A DNA stretch of 64,000 bases from a virus, in IMG/VR virus record IMGVR_UViG_3300043313_001220, positions 30,375 to 94,374 of that record. One strand, written 5' to 3'. The notes beneath the pieces are model-generated. The model was not told the DNA's origin. It worked only from the letters and a program-made list of their open reading frames with translations, and did no database searches. How positions within the stretch are numbered: the stretch's first letter is position 1; each line of letters opens with the position of its first letter. A program made the position numbers and the translations under genes. Below are positions 48,443-57,162 of this stretch, piece after piece.

Positions 48443-51214
48443 ATGGCTGGGACCAGATGGCGCGGACTGCTCGCACCGATCAACAAGCCGACCGGTGACG
48501 GCCGACGCATCGCCCCCGGCGGGTTCACCAACCGGCCCCTGCCGTTGCCATTGAAGTGGCAGCGGGCCGACAGCAACGGCCACGACGAATCAGTGACAGT
48601 CGGCGTGATCGATGTGCTCAACATCGACGAAGAGGCCGGGGAGGTGTGGGGTGAGGGCGAGCTGTTCGACGACGTCAACCCGGCCACCACCCCGCAACTC
48701 GCCGAGGATGCCGCCACCGCGCGCACCCTGATGGAGAAGCGCGTGGTCGGCCCGTCCGTCGACCCGGGCTCCGCACAGGCGACGGCGGTCATGACCGGCA
48801 TGGACCGCGCCCCGACGATGGCCGAGATCCAGCGGTTCTGCGACCAGAACGACGGCAACATGCCGCCAACGGAGATGCTGTTCACCGACTACGAGATCGC
48901 CGGTGCGACCCTGGTGCCGATCCCGGCGTTCTCCGAAGCCCGCCCGCTGGAGCTGATGGCAGCGGGGGCTGGTCTGACCGCGTCCAAGGTGCGTTCCGGC
49001 GGTTGGGACAGCCTGCCGATCGCCGCACGCGACCGGGCGTGGGACGGCGACGCCGCGAAAGCCCGCCTGGCCACCGACTGCGGCCTGGACGGCGACAGCC
49101 CCGATTGGGACTGCTACGCCTCCGGGTTCCTCTACCAGTATACCGACCGCGACCCGCAGACCCGCGGCGCGTACAGCTTCCCGGTGGTTGATGTCATCGA
49201 CGGGCAACGTCAGATCGTGCCGGCAGCGGTCTACGCGGCGGCCAACATCCTGTCCGGGGGGCGCGGCGGCACCGACATCCCCGCCGAGAAGCAGAAGGCG
49301 ATGCGCACCGTGGTCGCGTCGCTTTACAAGCGGCTGGCGAAGGAATTCGACGACGACAGTGTCCGCGCGCCGTGGGCCGGCAAGATGTCGGCCATCCTGG
49401 CGGCGGCGGGGTTGCCCCCGCTGGACGGATCGCTATTCCTCGACCCGGAGCTGGACCGGATCACCCCGTTGACCCGCGAGCCGATGGGCAACGGGTGGAC
49501 GCGGGTGTTTGGCCACATCGCCACCCACGACGTCTGCCTGGTCGGGCAGCCGGGTGGGGTGTGCACCACAGCGCCGTTCAGTGACCAGGACTACCAGACC
49601 TTCCACCGCTACCACCGGACTGCCGGCGGGGTCGAGTTGCCGCTCGCGGTCGGTCGTCTGACCGCAGCGCACGGCCAGCTGTCGGCCACCTGCCGGTGCT
49701 GCCCCGGCAATGATGACCACGCGTGCAACAACGTCGGGTTCGGTGCGGCGGTCGCGCACCACGACCGGATGCGGGTGCTGGCTTATGGCCGGGCGGGCGA
49801 GGACGAGCGGAACAACGCGATCTGGTTTGCCGGGGTCGAGGCCCCGGAGGTGGACGAGCGTGACGTCAAGCTCTTGAACCGCCGGAAGGTCTCCGGCGAC
49901 TGGCGCGAGACCGCAGGCAACATGGAGCTGGTGGAGATCCTGGTGCTGTCACGCCGGGAGCCCGGCTTCCCGCTACCGCGGGTGTCGGTGGAGAACGGCC
50001 GGCAGCGCTCGCTGACCGCTGCCAGCCCGATCGGGGCGATCATCGAACGGGAAGGCGGCCAGGCGGAGGTGATCGACACCGGGCAGCTCGGCGAGGCGAT
50101 CGGTCTCGCGGTCGCGGGAGTGCTGGGCGAGTTCGGATTGAATCCGAGGCAGAGACGCGAGCCGGAGCCGCCGGATGCCGGCCAGGGTGGCGGAGACAGC
50201 CCGGTGGCAGATCGGGGGCGCGGGGCATATAATGCTGCCGTAATGAACGGAGCGCTAGCGGCTCAGGCCGAGAACGAAGGCGACCCGGACGACGAGCTGG
50301 AGAGCCAGATGGGGTTCATCCAGGGATTGATGGGCGAGCAGGACGTCGACAGCAGCCTGGAGATCAATATGGCGGTCGACCACCTACGAGAGATGCTGCT
50401 GCGGAGCTATCTGGACGTCGAAGACCTGCCGGAGTTCGACACGGATGGTCTCCCGGCGGTTACCGCTGCCGCAGCCGTCCACACCGGGGCGATGGTCGCC
50501 TTGCGGATGAGCGAGGCCGATGCCGCCCGACTGGCTGTGACTGACGGCGAGCCGCTGGACCAGCTACACCTGACGCTGGCCTACCTCGGGGATGCCGACC
50601 AGATCCCGCCGGAGGTCCGGGAGAAGATCGCCGCGAGGATGGGCCGGGTCGCTGGCAGTTACAAGGAGCCGTTGGTCGGGGACGGTTTCGCAGTCGATGT
50701 GTTCAACCCCGGGACGGCCAACAACCGGGACACGGCGATCGTGATGGGCGTGGGCGGTCAGTCGGTGGCCGACGTGCATGAAGCGGTCATGGGCGGGCTC
50801 GGCGACATCGAGGAGCTCTCGATGCCCGAGCAACACGCCCCGTGGGTGCCCCACACGACCTTGCAGTACACCGACGATCTGAACCGCGTCAAGGCCCTCG
50901 CGGACCGGGTCGGGCCGGTGACGTTCGACCGGCTGCGGCTTGCGTTCGGCGGCGAGGTCACCGACATCCCGATCGGGGCTGCGACCGCCGAGGGTGGCGA
51001 CGAGGATGACCAGCAAGGCGCGGCATTTGCGAGCGGTATCGAAGGCGGTAAGATGTGCGCCAAGATGGGCTGCGGCAAGAACAGCACCGAGTGCGCCACC
51101 TGTACCGACTGCACCCCAGCAGTGCTGGGGACCCGCGCGCAGGCGGCGACGCTGGCCCTGCGGGCGACCCTGGCGGCCAGCCAGCTCGGGTGCTGCAAGA
51201 CCCCCGCGAGATGA
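48443..51214 (+). CDS. Capsid maturation protease fused to a 2H phosphoesterase domain
   Basis: A 923-residue multidomain protein. Residues 1-180 resemble actinophage prohead proteases (GLLAPINKPTGDGRRIAPGG, VVGPSVDPGSA, FTDYEIAGATLVPIPAFSEA). Residues 190-310 form the SLPIAARDRAWDGDAAK domain that often accompanies them. Residues about 610-655 repeat the module found in the small protein at 43156. Residues about 690-860 carry the two H-x-T motifs of 2H/2'-5' RNA ligase-like phosphoesterases (LHLTLAYLG at about 708, PHTTLQY at about 803). The last 50 residues are cysteine-rich (CAKMGCGKNSTECATCTDC). The 2H domain could cleave cyclic or 2'-5' nucleotides. Confidence 0.72.
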   Translation: MAGTRWRGLLAPINKPTGDGRRIAPGGFTNRPLPLPLKWQRADSNGHDESVTVGVIDVLNIDEEAGEVWGEGELFDDVNPATTPQLAEDAATARTLMEKRVVGPSVDPGSAQATAVMTGMDRAPTMAEIQRFCDQNDGNMPPTEMLFTDYEIAGATLVPIPAFSEARPLELMAAGAGLTASKVRSGGWDSLPIAARDRAWDGDAAKARLATDCGLDGDSPDWDCYASGFLYQYTDRDPQTRGAYSFPVVDVIDGQRQIVPAAVYAAANILSGGRGGTDIPAEKQKAMRTVVASLYKRLAKEFDDDSVRAPWAGKMSAILAAAGLPPLDGSLFLDPELDRITPLTREPMGNGWTRVFGHIATHDVCLVGQPGGVCTTAPFSDQDYQTFHRYHRTAGGVELPLAVGRLTAAHGQLSATCRCCPGNDDHACNNVGFGAAVAHHDRMRVLAYGRAGEDERNNAIWFAGVEAPEVDERDVKLLNRRKVSGDWRETAGNMELVEILVLSRREPGFPLPRVSVENGRQRSLTAASPIGAIIEREGGQAEVIDTGQLGEAIGLAVAGVLGEFGLNPRQRREPEPPDAGQGGGDSPVADRGRGAYNAAVMNGALAAQAENEGDPDDELESQMGFIQGLMGEQDVDSSLEINMAVDHLREMLLRSYLDVEDLPEFDTDGLPAVTAAAAVHTGAMVALRMSEADAARLAVTDGEPLDQLHLTLAYLGDADQIPPEVREKIAARMGRVAGSYKEPLVGDGFAVDVFNPGTANNRDTAIVMGVGGQSVADVHEAVMGGLGDIEELSMPEQHAPWVPHTTLQYTDDLNRVKALADRVGPVTFDRLRLAFGGEVTDIPIGAATAEGGDEDDQQGAAFASGIEGGKMCAKMGCGKNSTECATCTDCTPAVLGTRAQAATLALRATLAASQLGCCKTPAR

Positions 51215-51224
51215 GGAGCGGACC

Positions 51225-51362
51225 ATGTGCAGATGTGGTAGCAAGACGAAGTTCAAGGTTGTCCTGCCGAACGGCAAGACGATGTTGAAGAACAGCCGGG
51301 CCGCGGCCGAGTTGGCCAAGGCGAAGGTGCCGGGGGCGACGATCGTGGAGGTCAAGAAGTGA
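51225..51362 (+). CDS. Small protein (45 aa)
   Basis: MCRCGSKTKFKVVLPNGKTM then a helical RAAAELAKAKVPGA segment. GAGGAG precedes the ATG. The LPNGKTM pattern is common in tiny actinophage head-region proteins. Unknown role. Confidence 0.6.
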   Translation: MCRCGSKTKFKVVLPNGKTMLKNSRAAAELAKAKVPGATIVEVKK

Positions 51363-51646
51363 GCCCGTTCGGCGTTGGCATCCCGGTTCATTATGTCGCC
51401 CGAGGGTCGGCAGACGGCAGGTTCCCGTCGATCTGCCGCGCCGCCTGGGTCACCGAGATCGACGCGGACGACCCGGACACGGTCGGTGTGTTCGTCGCCA
51501 ATCCAACGGGGCTGTTTTTTTACAGCCTCGGGGACGGTGGTCTGCCTTACGACGACGGCCACCCGCCGGACGGCTCTCTGGGGGCGACATGCGGTGACGG
51601 CATGATCTATCCGGGCGGCACCTGGCACCGGCCGCCGGGGGCGTGA
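51359..51646 (+). CDS. Small hypothetical protein
   Basis: A 95-residue protein starting VSPFGVGIPVHYVARGSADG, strand-rich, with FYSLGDGGLPYDDGHPPDGS and ending in a GGTWHRPPG motif common in actinophage small proteins. GTGA-coupled. A run of eight T (sense) at about 51516 encodes a Phe pair. Confidence 0.6.
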   Translation: MSPFGVGIPVHYVARGSADGRFPSICRAAWVTEIDADDPDTVGVFVANPTGLFFYSLGDGGLPYDDGHPPDGSLGATCGDGMIYPGGTWHRPPGA

Positions 51647-53031
51647 ATATGGACCTGTCGATCCGCGCCCGCGCTGCCACCGCCATCTTCGACATGGCGA
51701 CGTTCGGCTTCAACCCCGGCCAGAAGCGCGGTCCGGATGGCCGGTTCATCAAGATGGGCGGGCGCGGCAGTGCCGGCAAGGGCGGCCTTCCGAAAGGCGC
51801 GCGGCCCAGTGAAGGCGGCGGGGCCGGTGCTGGTGGTGGTGGCGGCACCCTCCCGGCCGCGACGCCTCCTCCACCTGCTCCCGCCGCGCCCCGCCGCATG
51901 GACGAGCTGGATCGACGGATCGCCGACAATGAGCAGTTGATCAACGAACCCGGCGAGGAATACCTCGCCGACCGTCGCCGCGCCGATCTGGAGATCCAGA
52001 AGAAGGCGCGAGCCACGTTCGGAGACCCCGAGCCGGGCGAGACGGACGCCGAACACGAGGCTCGGGTGTTCTCGAAGATCAAAGCGGCTGCGGCTGTCGT
52101 AGATGACGCGAAGGCCGCAGGCTGGGTGTCGCGCGTTACCCACGGTACGGACATCAGCGGCATGCCGTTCGTGACCGTCGAGGTGGGCAACCCCGACACG
52201 AAAGAGACCTTCAGCACGACCTGGCACACCCGCAAGAACGGCACCTACCAGCTGTTCAGTCAGTCGACGGTGACGCGGGTTAGCGACAAAGGCATATTTG
52301 AGGGTGGCCGGAGATACGGCAGCGAGCGCACACCCACCAAGCTCCGCGAGATCATGGCACAGGAACCCGCGGCAGGCGCTCCGGCTGCTCCTGCGAACCC
52401 GGCGGCGGCCACCCCGGGGATCGGGTCGGACGGCCAATACGTCAAACCGGTCAAGCAGGTCGCGACCTGGAACGGGCAGGTTGAGACCCGGACCTCTCGA
52501 CACCCATACAACTACGTGTCAGTCGTGCAATTCGGTGGCGACGAACCTGTGATCCTGTCGTGGCATCGCACCCGGGCGGCAGCCGAGAAAGGCACACTGA
52601 CCAAAAACCAGCGCGACAACGGGTCGCGGGTGGTCGCGGTGGCCGAAGTCAAACCGGAGCAGCCGGGGGAGAACGCCTCCGCCAGTGCTGAGGCGCAACG
52701 TCTCGACCGGCTGGTGAAGAACGCCACCACGATGTACGGGTCGGACGAGTCGAAGTGGCCGGCGCGGGCACAACAGGACGTCGCCCGACTGCGCAAGAAG
52801 CGGGCGGCGATGTCCAGCGATGCCGACGTCTTCGCGATGCCCGATGACCTTGCCGACCACTGGATCCACGGTGAAGGTGCGGCCAAGATCCGCTGGTGCA
52901 CGGAAGGGGCCTTCGAACGGGCGCGCAGGGCACTACGTGAGCACGTCCCCGCGCCGATGCTTGACGGCACGGTCGCCAACCTCTACAAGCGGGCATGTGG
53001 CAAGTGGCCGGGACAGGACCGGGACCAATGA
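51643..53031 (+). CDS. Module-bearing head-region protein, C-terminal domain unknown
   Basis: A 462-residue protein. The first 45 residues (DLSIRARAATAIFDMATFGF, NPGQKRGPDGRFIKMG) are the N-terminal module shared with the genes at 53392, 54462 and 55382. A Gly/Pro-rich linker follows, then two related strand-rich regions (about residues 170-215 and 280-320; the second has VSVVQFGGDEPVILSWHRTR) and a helical C-terminus with RRALREHVPAPMLDG. Function unknown. GTG at 51643 overlaps the previous stop; an ATG two codons later is an alternative. Confidence 0.65.
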   Translation: MNMDLSIRARAATAIFDMATFGFNPGQKRGPDGRFIKMGGRGSAGKGGLPKGARPSEGGGAGAGGGGGTLPAATPPPPAPAAPRRMDELDRRIADNEQLINEPGEEYLADRRRADLEIQKKARATFGDPEPGETDAEHEARVFSKIKAAAAVVDDAKAAGWVSRVTHGTDISGMPFVTVEVGNPDTKETFSTTWHTRKNGTYQLFSQSTVTRVSDKGIFEGGRRYGSERTPTKLREIMAQEPAAGAPAAPANPAAATPGIGSDGQYVKPVKQVATWNGQVETRTSRHPYNYVSVVQFGGDEPVILSWHRTRAAAEKGTLTKNQRDNGSRVVAVAEVKPEQPGENASASAEAQRLDRLVKNATTMYGSDESKWPARAQQDVARLRKKRAAMSSDADVFAMPDDLADHWIHGEGAAKIRWCTEGAFERARRALREHVPAPMLDGTVANLYKRACGKWPGQDRDQ

Positions 53032-53384
53032 GCGGGCTGCCACGAGCACTCGACACCCAGCGGGCCGCCTTCACTTTGGCCGCCCAACGCGCCAGGTTCG
53101 GCGCGATGCACACGCTGGCCGTGGAAGACCCGGTGCGGTACACTGCTGGCACGAGACTACCCGAGAGAGACACAGCCATGAGCACCCTGAATGTTACGGA
53201 CGTTGCCAGCGGCAACGTGCTCGACCGGGTCACACTCGACCCTGCCGGCAACCTGGGCTACGAGACCGGCGCGGCCCGCGACATGTTCGAGTCGCTGATC
53301 AACAGCCTCGGGATCACCCCGGCAGAGGCGTTCGAGATGCGGACCGGCTGGTCGAACGGCTACGTCTCCGCCAAGCTGATCTGA
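53028..53384 (+). CDS. Small hypothetical protein
   Basis: A 118-residue protein by the ATGA-coupled start at 53028; an internal ATG at 53178 preceded by GAGAGAGA would give 68 residues (MSTLNVTDVASGNVLDRVTL, ending TGWSNGYVSAKLI). The shorter form resembles small actinophage proteins ending in WSNGY. I cannot decide between them. Confidence 0.5.
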   Translation: MSGLPRALDTQRAAFTLAAQRARFGAMHTLAVEDPVRYTAGTRLPERDTAMSTLNVTDVASGNVLDRVTLDPAGNLGYETGAARDMFESLINSLGITPAEAFEMRTGWSNGYVSAKLI

Positions 53385-53391
53385 GGTCGGC

Positions 53392-54249
53392 ATGTCGATG
53401 GAGCTGCAGGCACGGGCGGCGGTGGCCCGCTTGACCCTCGATATGCTTGCATTTAACCCGCGTCAGCTGCGCGGGCCAGACGGTCGGTGGATCAAGAGCG
53501 GAGCCGGAGCGTCGCCACCTGCCGCAGCCCCCGCACCACCTCGTGTCGCACGCAAGCCGGCAGGACGGACCGGTGCCAACAGCTGGCTCGATGCCATCCG
53601 CCGGGGCGAGTCGACCGACGATGCCAAACGCCAGATCGGCGAGATGTTCGAGTACACCGACCCGCAGACCGGCTACCGGTCCGAGGTCACGCAGGTTAAC
53701 GCGAACGGCAGCGCCGAGCGGCCATCGTACTTCGCGATCATCTCGATCAAGGACCCGACGGGCCTGGAGGTTGGTCGGGCCACCCGCAGTGTCTGGCCGA
53801 TCAAGACCGACCCGTCGAAGTCCGGGGTGCAGCACGGGTCGTTCCTGCTGAGCAGACGCGTCCAGGGCGGCGGGTTCTCCAAGCGGTGGCTGGCCCAGAT
53901 GGAGGACCGCTACCGCGAGGCCGGCATCGACCGGATCACGCTGTTCACGGACGACGTCGGCGGGTACGCCTGGGCGAAAGCCGGGTTCGACTTCGAGAAC
54001 CGCGACGGCGCGAAACACGTTGCCTCCCTACTCGGTCGCAAACTGCGCTCCAAGGAGGGCAAGCGGGACCTGCCGCAGCGGGTGATCACCGATGGGGAGG
54101 AGCTGATCCGCCGGGCGCAGTCGACAGACCCGGAGGAGCGGCCGACGCCGATGGAGTTCGCGATGCTCGGTTGGACCCCAGGGGCGCAGACCTGGGTTGG
54201 CAAGGAGTCGATGTTGGGATCTGGGTGGGGAGGGGTGAAACGGCTATGA
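53392..54249 (+). CDS. GNAT-like acetyltransferase with N-terminal shared module
   Basis: A 285-residue protein. Residues 1-40 carry the shared module (LQARAAVARLTLDMLAFNPR, QLRGPDGRWIKSG). After a Pro/Ala linker comes a GNAT-like domain: SFLLSRRVQGGGFSKRWLAQ followed by MEDRYREAGIDRITLFT and VGGYAWAKAGFDFENR, which match the acetyl-CoA loop and the final strand-helix of GNATs. The tail EERPTPMEFAMLGWTPGAQT is almost identical in the neighbour at 54462, so the two are tandem paralogs. Confidence 0.65.
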   Translation: MSMELQARAAVARLTLDMLAFNPRQLRGPDGRWIKSGAGASPPAAAPAPPRVARKPAGRTGANSWLDAIRRGESTDDAKRQIGEMFEYTDPQTGYRSEVTQVNANGSAERPSYFAIISIKDPTGLEVGRATRSVWPIKTDPSKSGVQHGSFLLSRRVQGGGFSKRWLAQMEDRYREAGIDRITLFTDDVGGYAWAKAGFDFENRDGAKHVASLLGRKLRSKEGKRDLPQRVITDGEELIRRAQSTDPEERPTPMEFAMLGWTPGAQTWVGKESMLGSGWGGVKRL

Positions 54250-54437
54250 GCAGGCCGACACGCAAGACCGTGCTGAAGCAGCTGTCGGAGCTGAACGCAC
54301 GGTGGGTCGATCGTCTGGTGGCACAGGGGGCGACGACCGACGAGTACGGCCAGCCGGTCGGGGTGACACCCGACCAGGAGGACGAGTATCTGTCTGCGGT
54401 GCAGCGGGTGCTGAAAGGCGAGGGGGTCGGACGGTGA
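54246..54437 (+). CDS. Small hypothetical protein (63 aa)
   Basis: MSRPTRKTVLKQLSELNARW, helical and charged, ending EYLSAVQRVLKGEGVGR. ATGA overlap with the GNAT gene; its stop overlaps the GTG that looks like the ancestral start of the next gene. Confidence 0.55.
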   Translation: MSRPTRKTVLKQLSELNARWVDRLVAQGATTDEYGQPVGVTPDQEDEYLSAVQRVLKGEGVGR

Positions 54438-54461
54438 ATCTCAGCCTGCGGGCGCGCTGCT

Positions 54462-55385
54462 GTGGCCGCACTAGATCTGGCCGCACTAGATCTGGCCATC
54501 ATGGGGTTCAACCCCGGCCAACGTCGCGGTCCGGGTGGCCGGTGGATCAAGATGGGTGGCAAGGGTAGCGCAGGCGAATCGGGCCCTGCTGTAGGGCGCG
54601 CTCCCCGGCCCAAGAAGACCACCGGCAACACATCTCCCAGCGGCAAGACGGGCGGGGCGGTTGACATTATGGCCGACCTGAACGCGCGTGGCAAGAACCT
54701 CGAACGCAGGCAGGCCCTGGATGGGCCCGACACGCCTGCCAACATGGTTGAGTGGGCTGAACGGATGTTTGAGTTCAGCGACCCCCAGACTGGCTTCACG
54801 ACTCGGGTGTCCAGGGTGCGGGCGGCTGCCGCGCCAGATCCCGAGCTGGGGAAAGGGGCCTCCAACTTAGAAGCGGTTGTCGACGTCCTTGACGCGTCGG
54901 GCAAAAAGATCGGGTTCGCCGACCGACGGCTCGTATTCAACCGCGATGGTGACAAGCTGCAAATGTACCACCTGTCGTTCCATCTGGACCCGAAGGTCCA
55001 AGGTGGCGGGTTCTCCAGTCGTTGGCTGCGCCAGATGGAGGACCGCTACCGCCAGGAAGGCATAGATCGGATGGCCCTCACCGCCGCAGACAAGGTCGGC
55101 GGCTATGCGTGGGCGAAAGCGGGTTTTGATTTTGAACACCAGGCCGCAGCGGAGGGAGTGGCCGCCCGATTGAAGACGATGGAGAATCGACTTACCGCAG
55201 CCGGCATGTCTCCGGAAGTGAAAGCCGAGGGGGATGAACTGATCCGCCGCGCCAAGTCGGGCAATCCGGAGGAGCGGCCCACCCCTATGGAGTTCGCGAT
55301 GCTGGGCTGGACCCCCGGGGCCACGACCTGGCCCGGCAAGCAGTTGATGTTGGGTGCCGCCTGGGACGGGGTGAAAGAGCTGTGA
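54462..55385 (+). CDS. Second GNAT-like paralog with a disrupted N-terminus
   Basis: A 307-residue frame. The expected start is the GTG at 54434, whose frame encodes VNLSLRAR, exactly the beginning of the shared module, but after eight codons that frame leaves the module. The module continues in another frame from 54462 (VAALDLAALDLAIMGFNPGQ, RRGPGGRWIKMG). A 2-nt loss near 54452 would explain this. The sequence also holds an exact 15-bp tandem duplication (GCACTAGATCTGGCC twice, 54468-54497). The body has the GNAT-like region VQGGGFSSRWLRQMEDRYRQ and VGGYAWAKAGFDFEHQ. Translation could start at the GTG at 54462. Confidence 0.6.
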   Translation: MAALDLAALDLAIMGFNPGQRRGPGGRWIKMGGKGSAGESGPAVGRAPRPKKTTGNTSPSGKTGGAVDIMADLNARGKNLERRQALDGPDTPANMVEWAERMFEFSDPQTGFTTRVSRVRAAAAPDPELGKGASNLEAVVDVLDASGKKIGFADRRLVFNRDGDKLQMYHLSFHLDPKVQGGGFSSRWLRQMEDRYRQEGIDRMALTAADKVGGYAWAKAGFDFEHQAAAEGVAARLKTMENRLTAAGMSPEVKAEGDELIRRAKSGNPEERPTPMEFAMLGWTPGATTWPGKQLMLGAAWDGVKEL

Positions 55386-56701
55386 CACTTGATCTGCGGG
55401 CTCGCGCTGCCACGGCGTTGTTGGAGCTGGCATTCAACCCGCACCAGCGTCGCGGCCCGGACGGCAAGTGGGTCAAGATGCCCACCAATGAGCTGAAGCG
55501 GCCACGCAGGACGAAGAAGCCGCGTGCCGCCAAAGCTGTGGACGCTCCCGCCCCTGCCGGGATCCGGTCGGACGAGCTGCCCCCGATCAACCTGCCCGAC
55601 CCGATGGTCGAATACCGCCGGATCCGCGACGAGTACAACGATGCCGTCCTGTCGGTCGCCCGCTATGTGACCGACAAGAATGGCCTCGCCGGCAAGAAGG
55701 ACGACGATCTGGCCGAATATTTGGCTGCTGCGGAACAGCCCGGCGGAGAGTTCTTCAGCCAAGATGACGCCGTTGATGATCTGCGCAGTCTGCTGGACAC
55801 CCGATATCGGGATGTCGCCATGGGGCTGGACTGGACCCCCCAACTACCAGAGACACGCCCGGTGCCGCTCCTGCCGCCCGGTCCCCGCACCTCGGGGGGT
55901 CCGCGCCCGCCGCTCACCGACCGCTACGAGGACCGCCGGCAAGCACTGGACCGCAGCATCCGGTCCGGCATCGACGGCCAGGACCTCATCGGCGGCGGGG
56001 AGATGGGCGACACCCGTCGGATCCAGCTGGCCGACGGGACCGAGGCGATCTACAAGCGGGCCATGGGCGAGTGGACCGCCGGGTGGGGCAAGCGGGAGCA
56101 GACCGACGCGGAGGAGCTGGGGGCGATGGTGGCCGCTGCTGTCGGGGTTCGGGCCCCGGCGATCCAGCGTATCGACGACGAGACGCTGTACATGGAGGTC
56201 ATGCCGGGCAGGCCCGCCATGTCCGAGCGCATCCACAATGTCCCGAATGAGCTGGCCGACTCCCCCCAGGGCATACGGATGGGGCTGCTCGATGTGCTGT
56301 TGAACAACGTCGACCGCCACGGTGGCAACTGGATGATCGACGACCGGGGGCAGATCGCGGCGATCGACCACGGACTGGCATTCAAGGTCAAGACCACCGA
56401 CAGCTCCTCGGCCACCCGCAGCCGGTTCTCCACCGACCACTTCATCGACGATGTTGGCGGATATCGGGACCGGAACCCGCTGACCCGGCTCGATGTCGAG
56501 ATCGTGCGCCAGCAATTGGAGGCGATCCGGCCGCGGTTCGAGCAGCTCGGGCGGGGGGAGTGGTACGGGCAGGTCCTGGATCGTCTGGACAAGCTGTCTG
56601 CCCGCGCGGCGGGTTTCCGCAGTCTACTTGAGGACACCCCGGAGATGTTCTCTTCGAGAGCCGCAGCCGCAATGGCCATCCTGCGCAGCCCAGCGGTGTG
56701 A
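55382..56701 (+). CDS. HipA/PI-kinase-like protein with N-terminal shared module
   Basis: A 439-residue protein. Residues 1-33 are the shared module (TLDLRARAATALLELAFNPH, QRRGPDGKWVKM). After a linker and a helical region, residues 195-400 form a kinase-like domain: EAIYKRAMGEW (about 222, ATP-binding Lys), LYMEVMPG (hinge), LLNNVDRHGGNWMID (about 306, catalytic Asp and Asn) and IAAIDHGLAF (about 326, metal-binding Asp). These fit the HipA/FAM20/phosphatidylinositol-kinase-like fold. The substrate is unknown; proteins or small molecules are possible. GTGA-coupled. Confidence 0.7.
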   Translation: MTLDLRARAATALLELAFNPHQRRGPDGKWVKMPTNELKRPRRTKKPRAAKAVDAPAPAGIRSDELPPINLPDPMVEYRRIRDEYNDAVLSVARYVTDKNGLAGKKDDDLAEYLAAAEQPGGEFFSQDDAVDDLRSLLDTRYRDVAMGLDWTPQLPETRPVPLLPPGPRTSGGPRPPLTDRYEDRRQALDRSIRSGIDGQDLIGGGEMGDTRRIQLADGTEAIYKRAMGEWTAGWGKREQTDAEELGAMVAAAVGVRAPAIQRIDDETLYMEVMPGRPAMSERIHNVPNELADSPQGIRMGLLDVLLNNVDRHGGNWMIDDRGQIAAIDHGLAFKVKTTDSSSATRSRFSTDHFIDDVGGYRDRNPLTRLDVEIVRQQLEAIRPRFEQLGRGEWYGQVLDRLDKLSARAAGFRSLLEDTPEMFSSRAAAAMAILRSPAV

Positions 56702-56856
56702 TGGCACGCATGCCGGGGCGTCTCTTTCCGTCGTGGTGCCCCTCGTGCAAACGCCCGGCAGGTGTGGACTGCCCGGACACCGCCAAAAGCCCCCGGACCG
56801 TCCGGCGGATGTTGGCGCGCGAGCTGCGCCGCATGGTAGACTCGGCCCGACCGTGA
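56701..56856 (+). CDS. Small zinc-ribbon protein (51 aa)
   Basis: MARMPGRLFPSWCPSCKRPA, then CPDTAKSPRT and a basic helix. C-x2-C plus a third Cys resembles the many tiny zinc proteins of actinophages. Start overlaps the kinase stop. Confidence 0.6.
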   Translation: MARMPGRLFPSWCPSCKRPAGVDCPDTAKSPRTVRRMLARELRRMVDSARP

Positions 56857-56887
56857 TGGCACTCCGTGATGGAGAGAGGTGGGCGTG

Positions 56888-57151
56888 ATGCCCAAGTTCA
56901 ACCTTTATGAGAAGACGAGCGGCCTACCGGGGGTCACCCCGGCCCGGCTGGAGCTGGGTTGGTCCAACGGCCAGGTCCAGATCGCGACCTGTACCGACGA
57001 CCTGGACGCGCTGCGGGCGCTCGGCGCGGCGGCGGCCCCCGACCAGCCGGATTGGCGGGGGGTCTTCATGCAGCTGGACCGCGACGGGATCAACGAGGCG
57101 ATCCGCAACCTGCGCAAGATCCGCGACAGTGCATTCGGGCGCGACGAATAG
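56888..57151 (+). CDS. Small hypothetical protein
   Basis: An 87-residue protein starting MPKFNLYEKTSGLPGVTPAR, with VQIATCTDDLDALRALGAAA and a C-terminal helix. GAGAGGTGGG precedes the start. Last rightward gene before a terminator and the second leftward island. Confidence 0.6.
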   Translation: MPKFNLYEKTSGLPGVTPARLELGWSNGQVQIATCTDDLDALRALGAAAAPDQPDWRGVFMQLDRDGINEAIRNLRKIRDSAFGRDE

Positions 57152-57162
57152 CCAGACACAGC

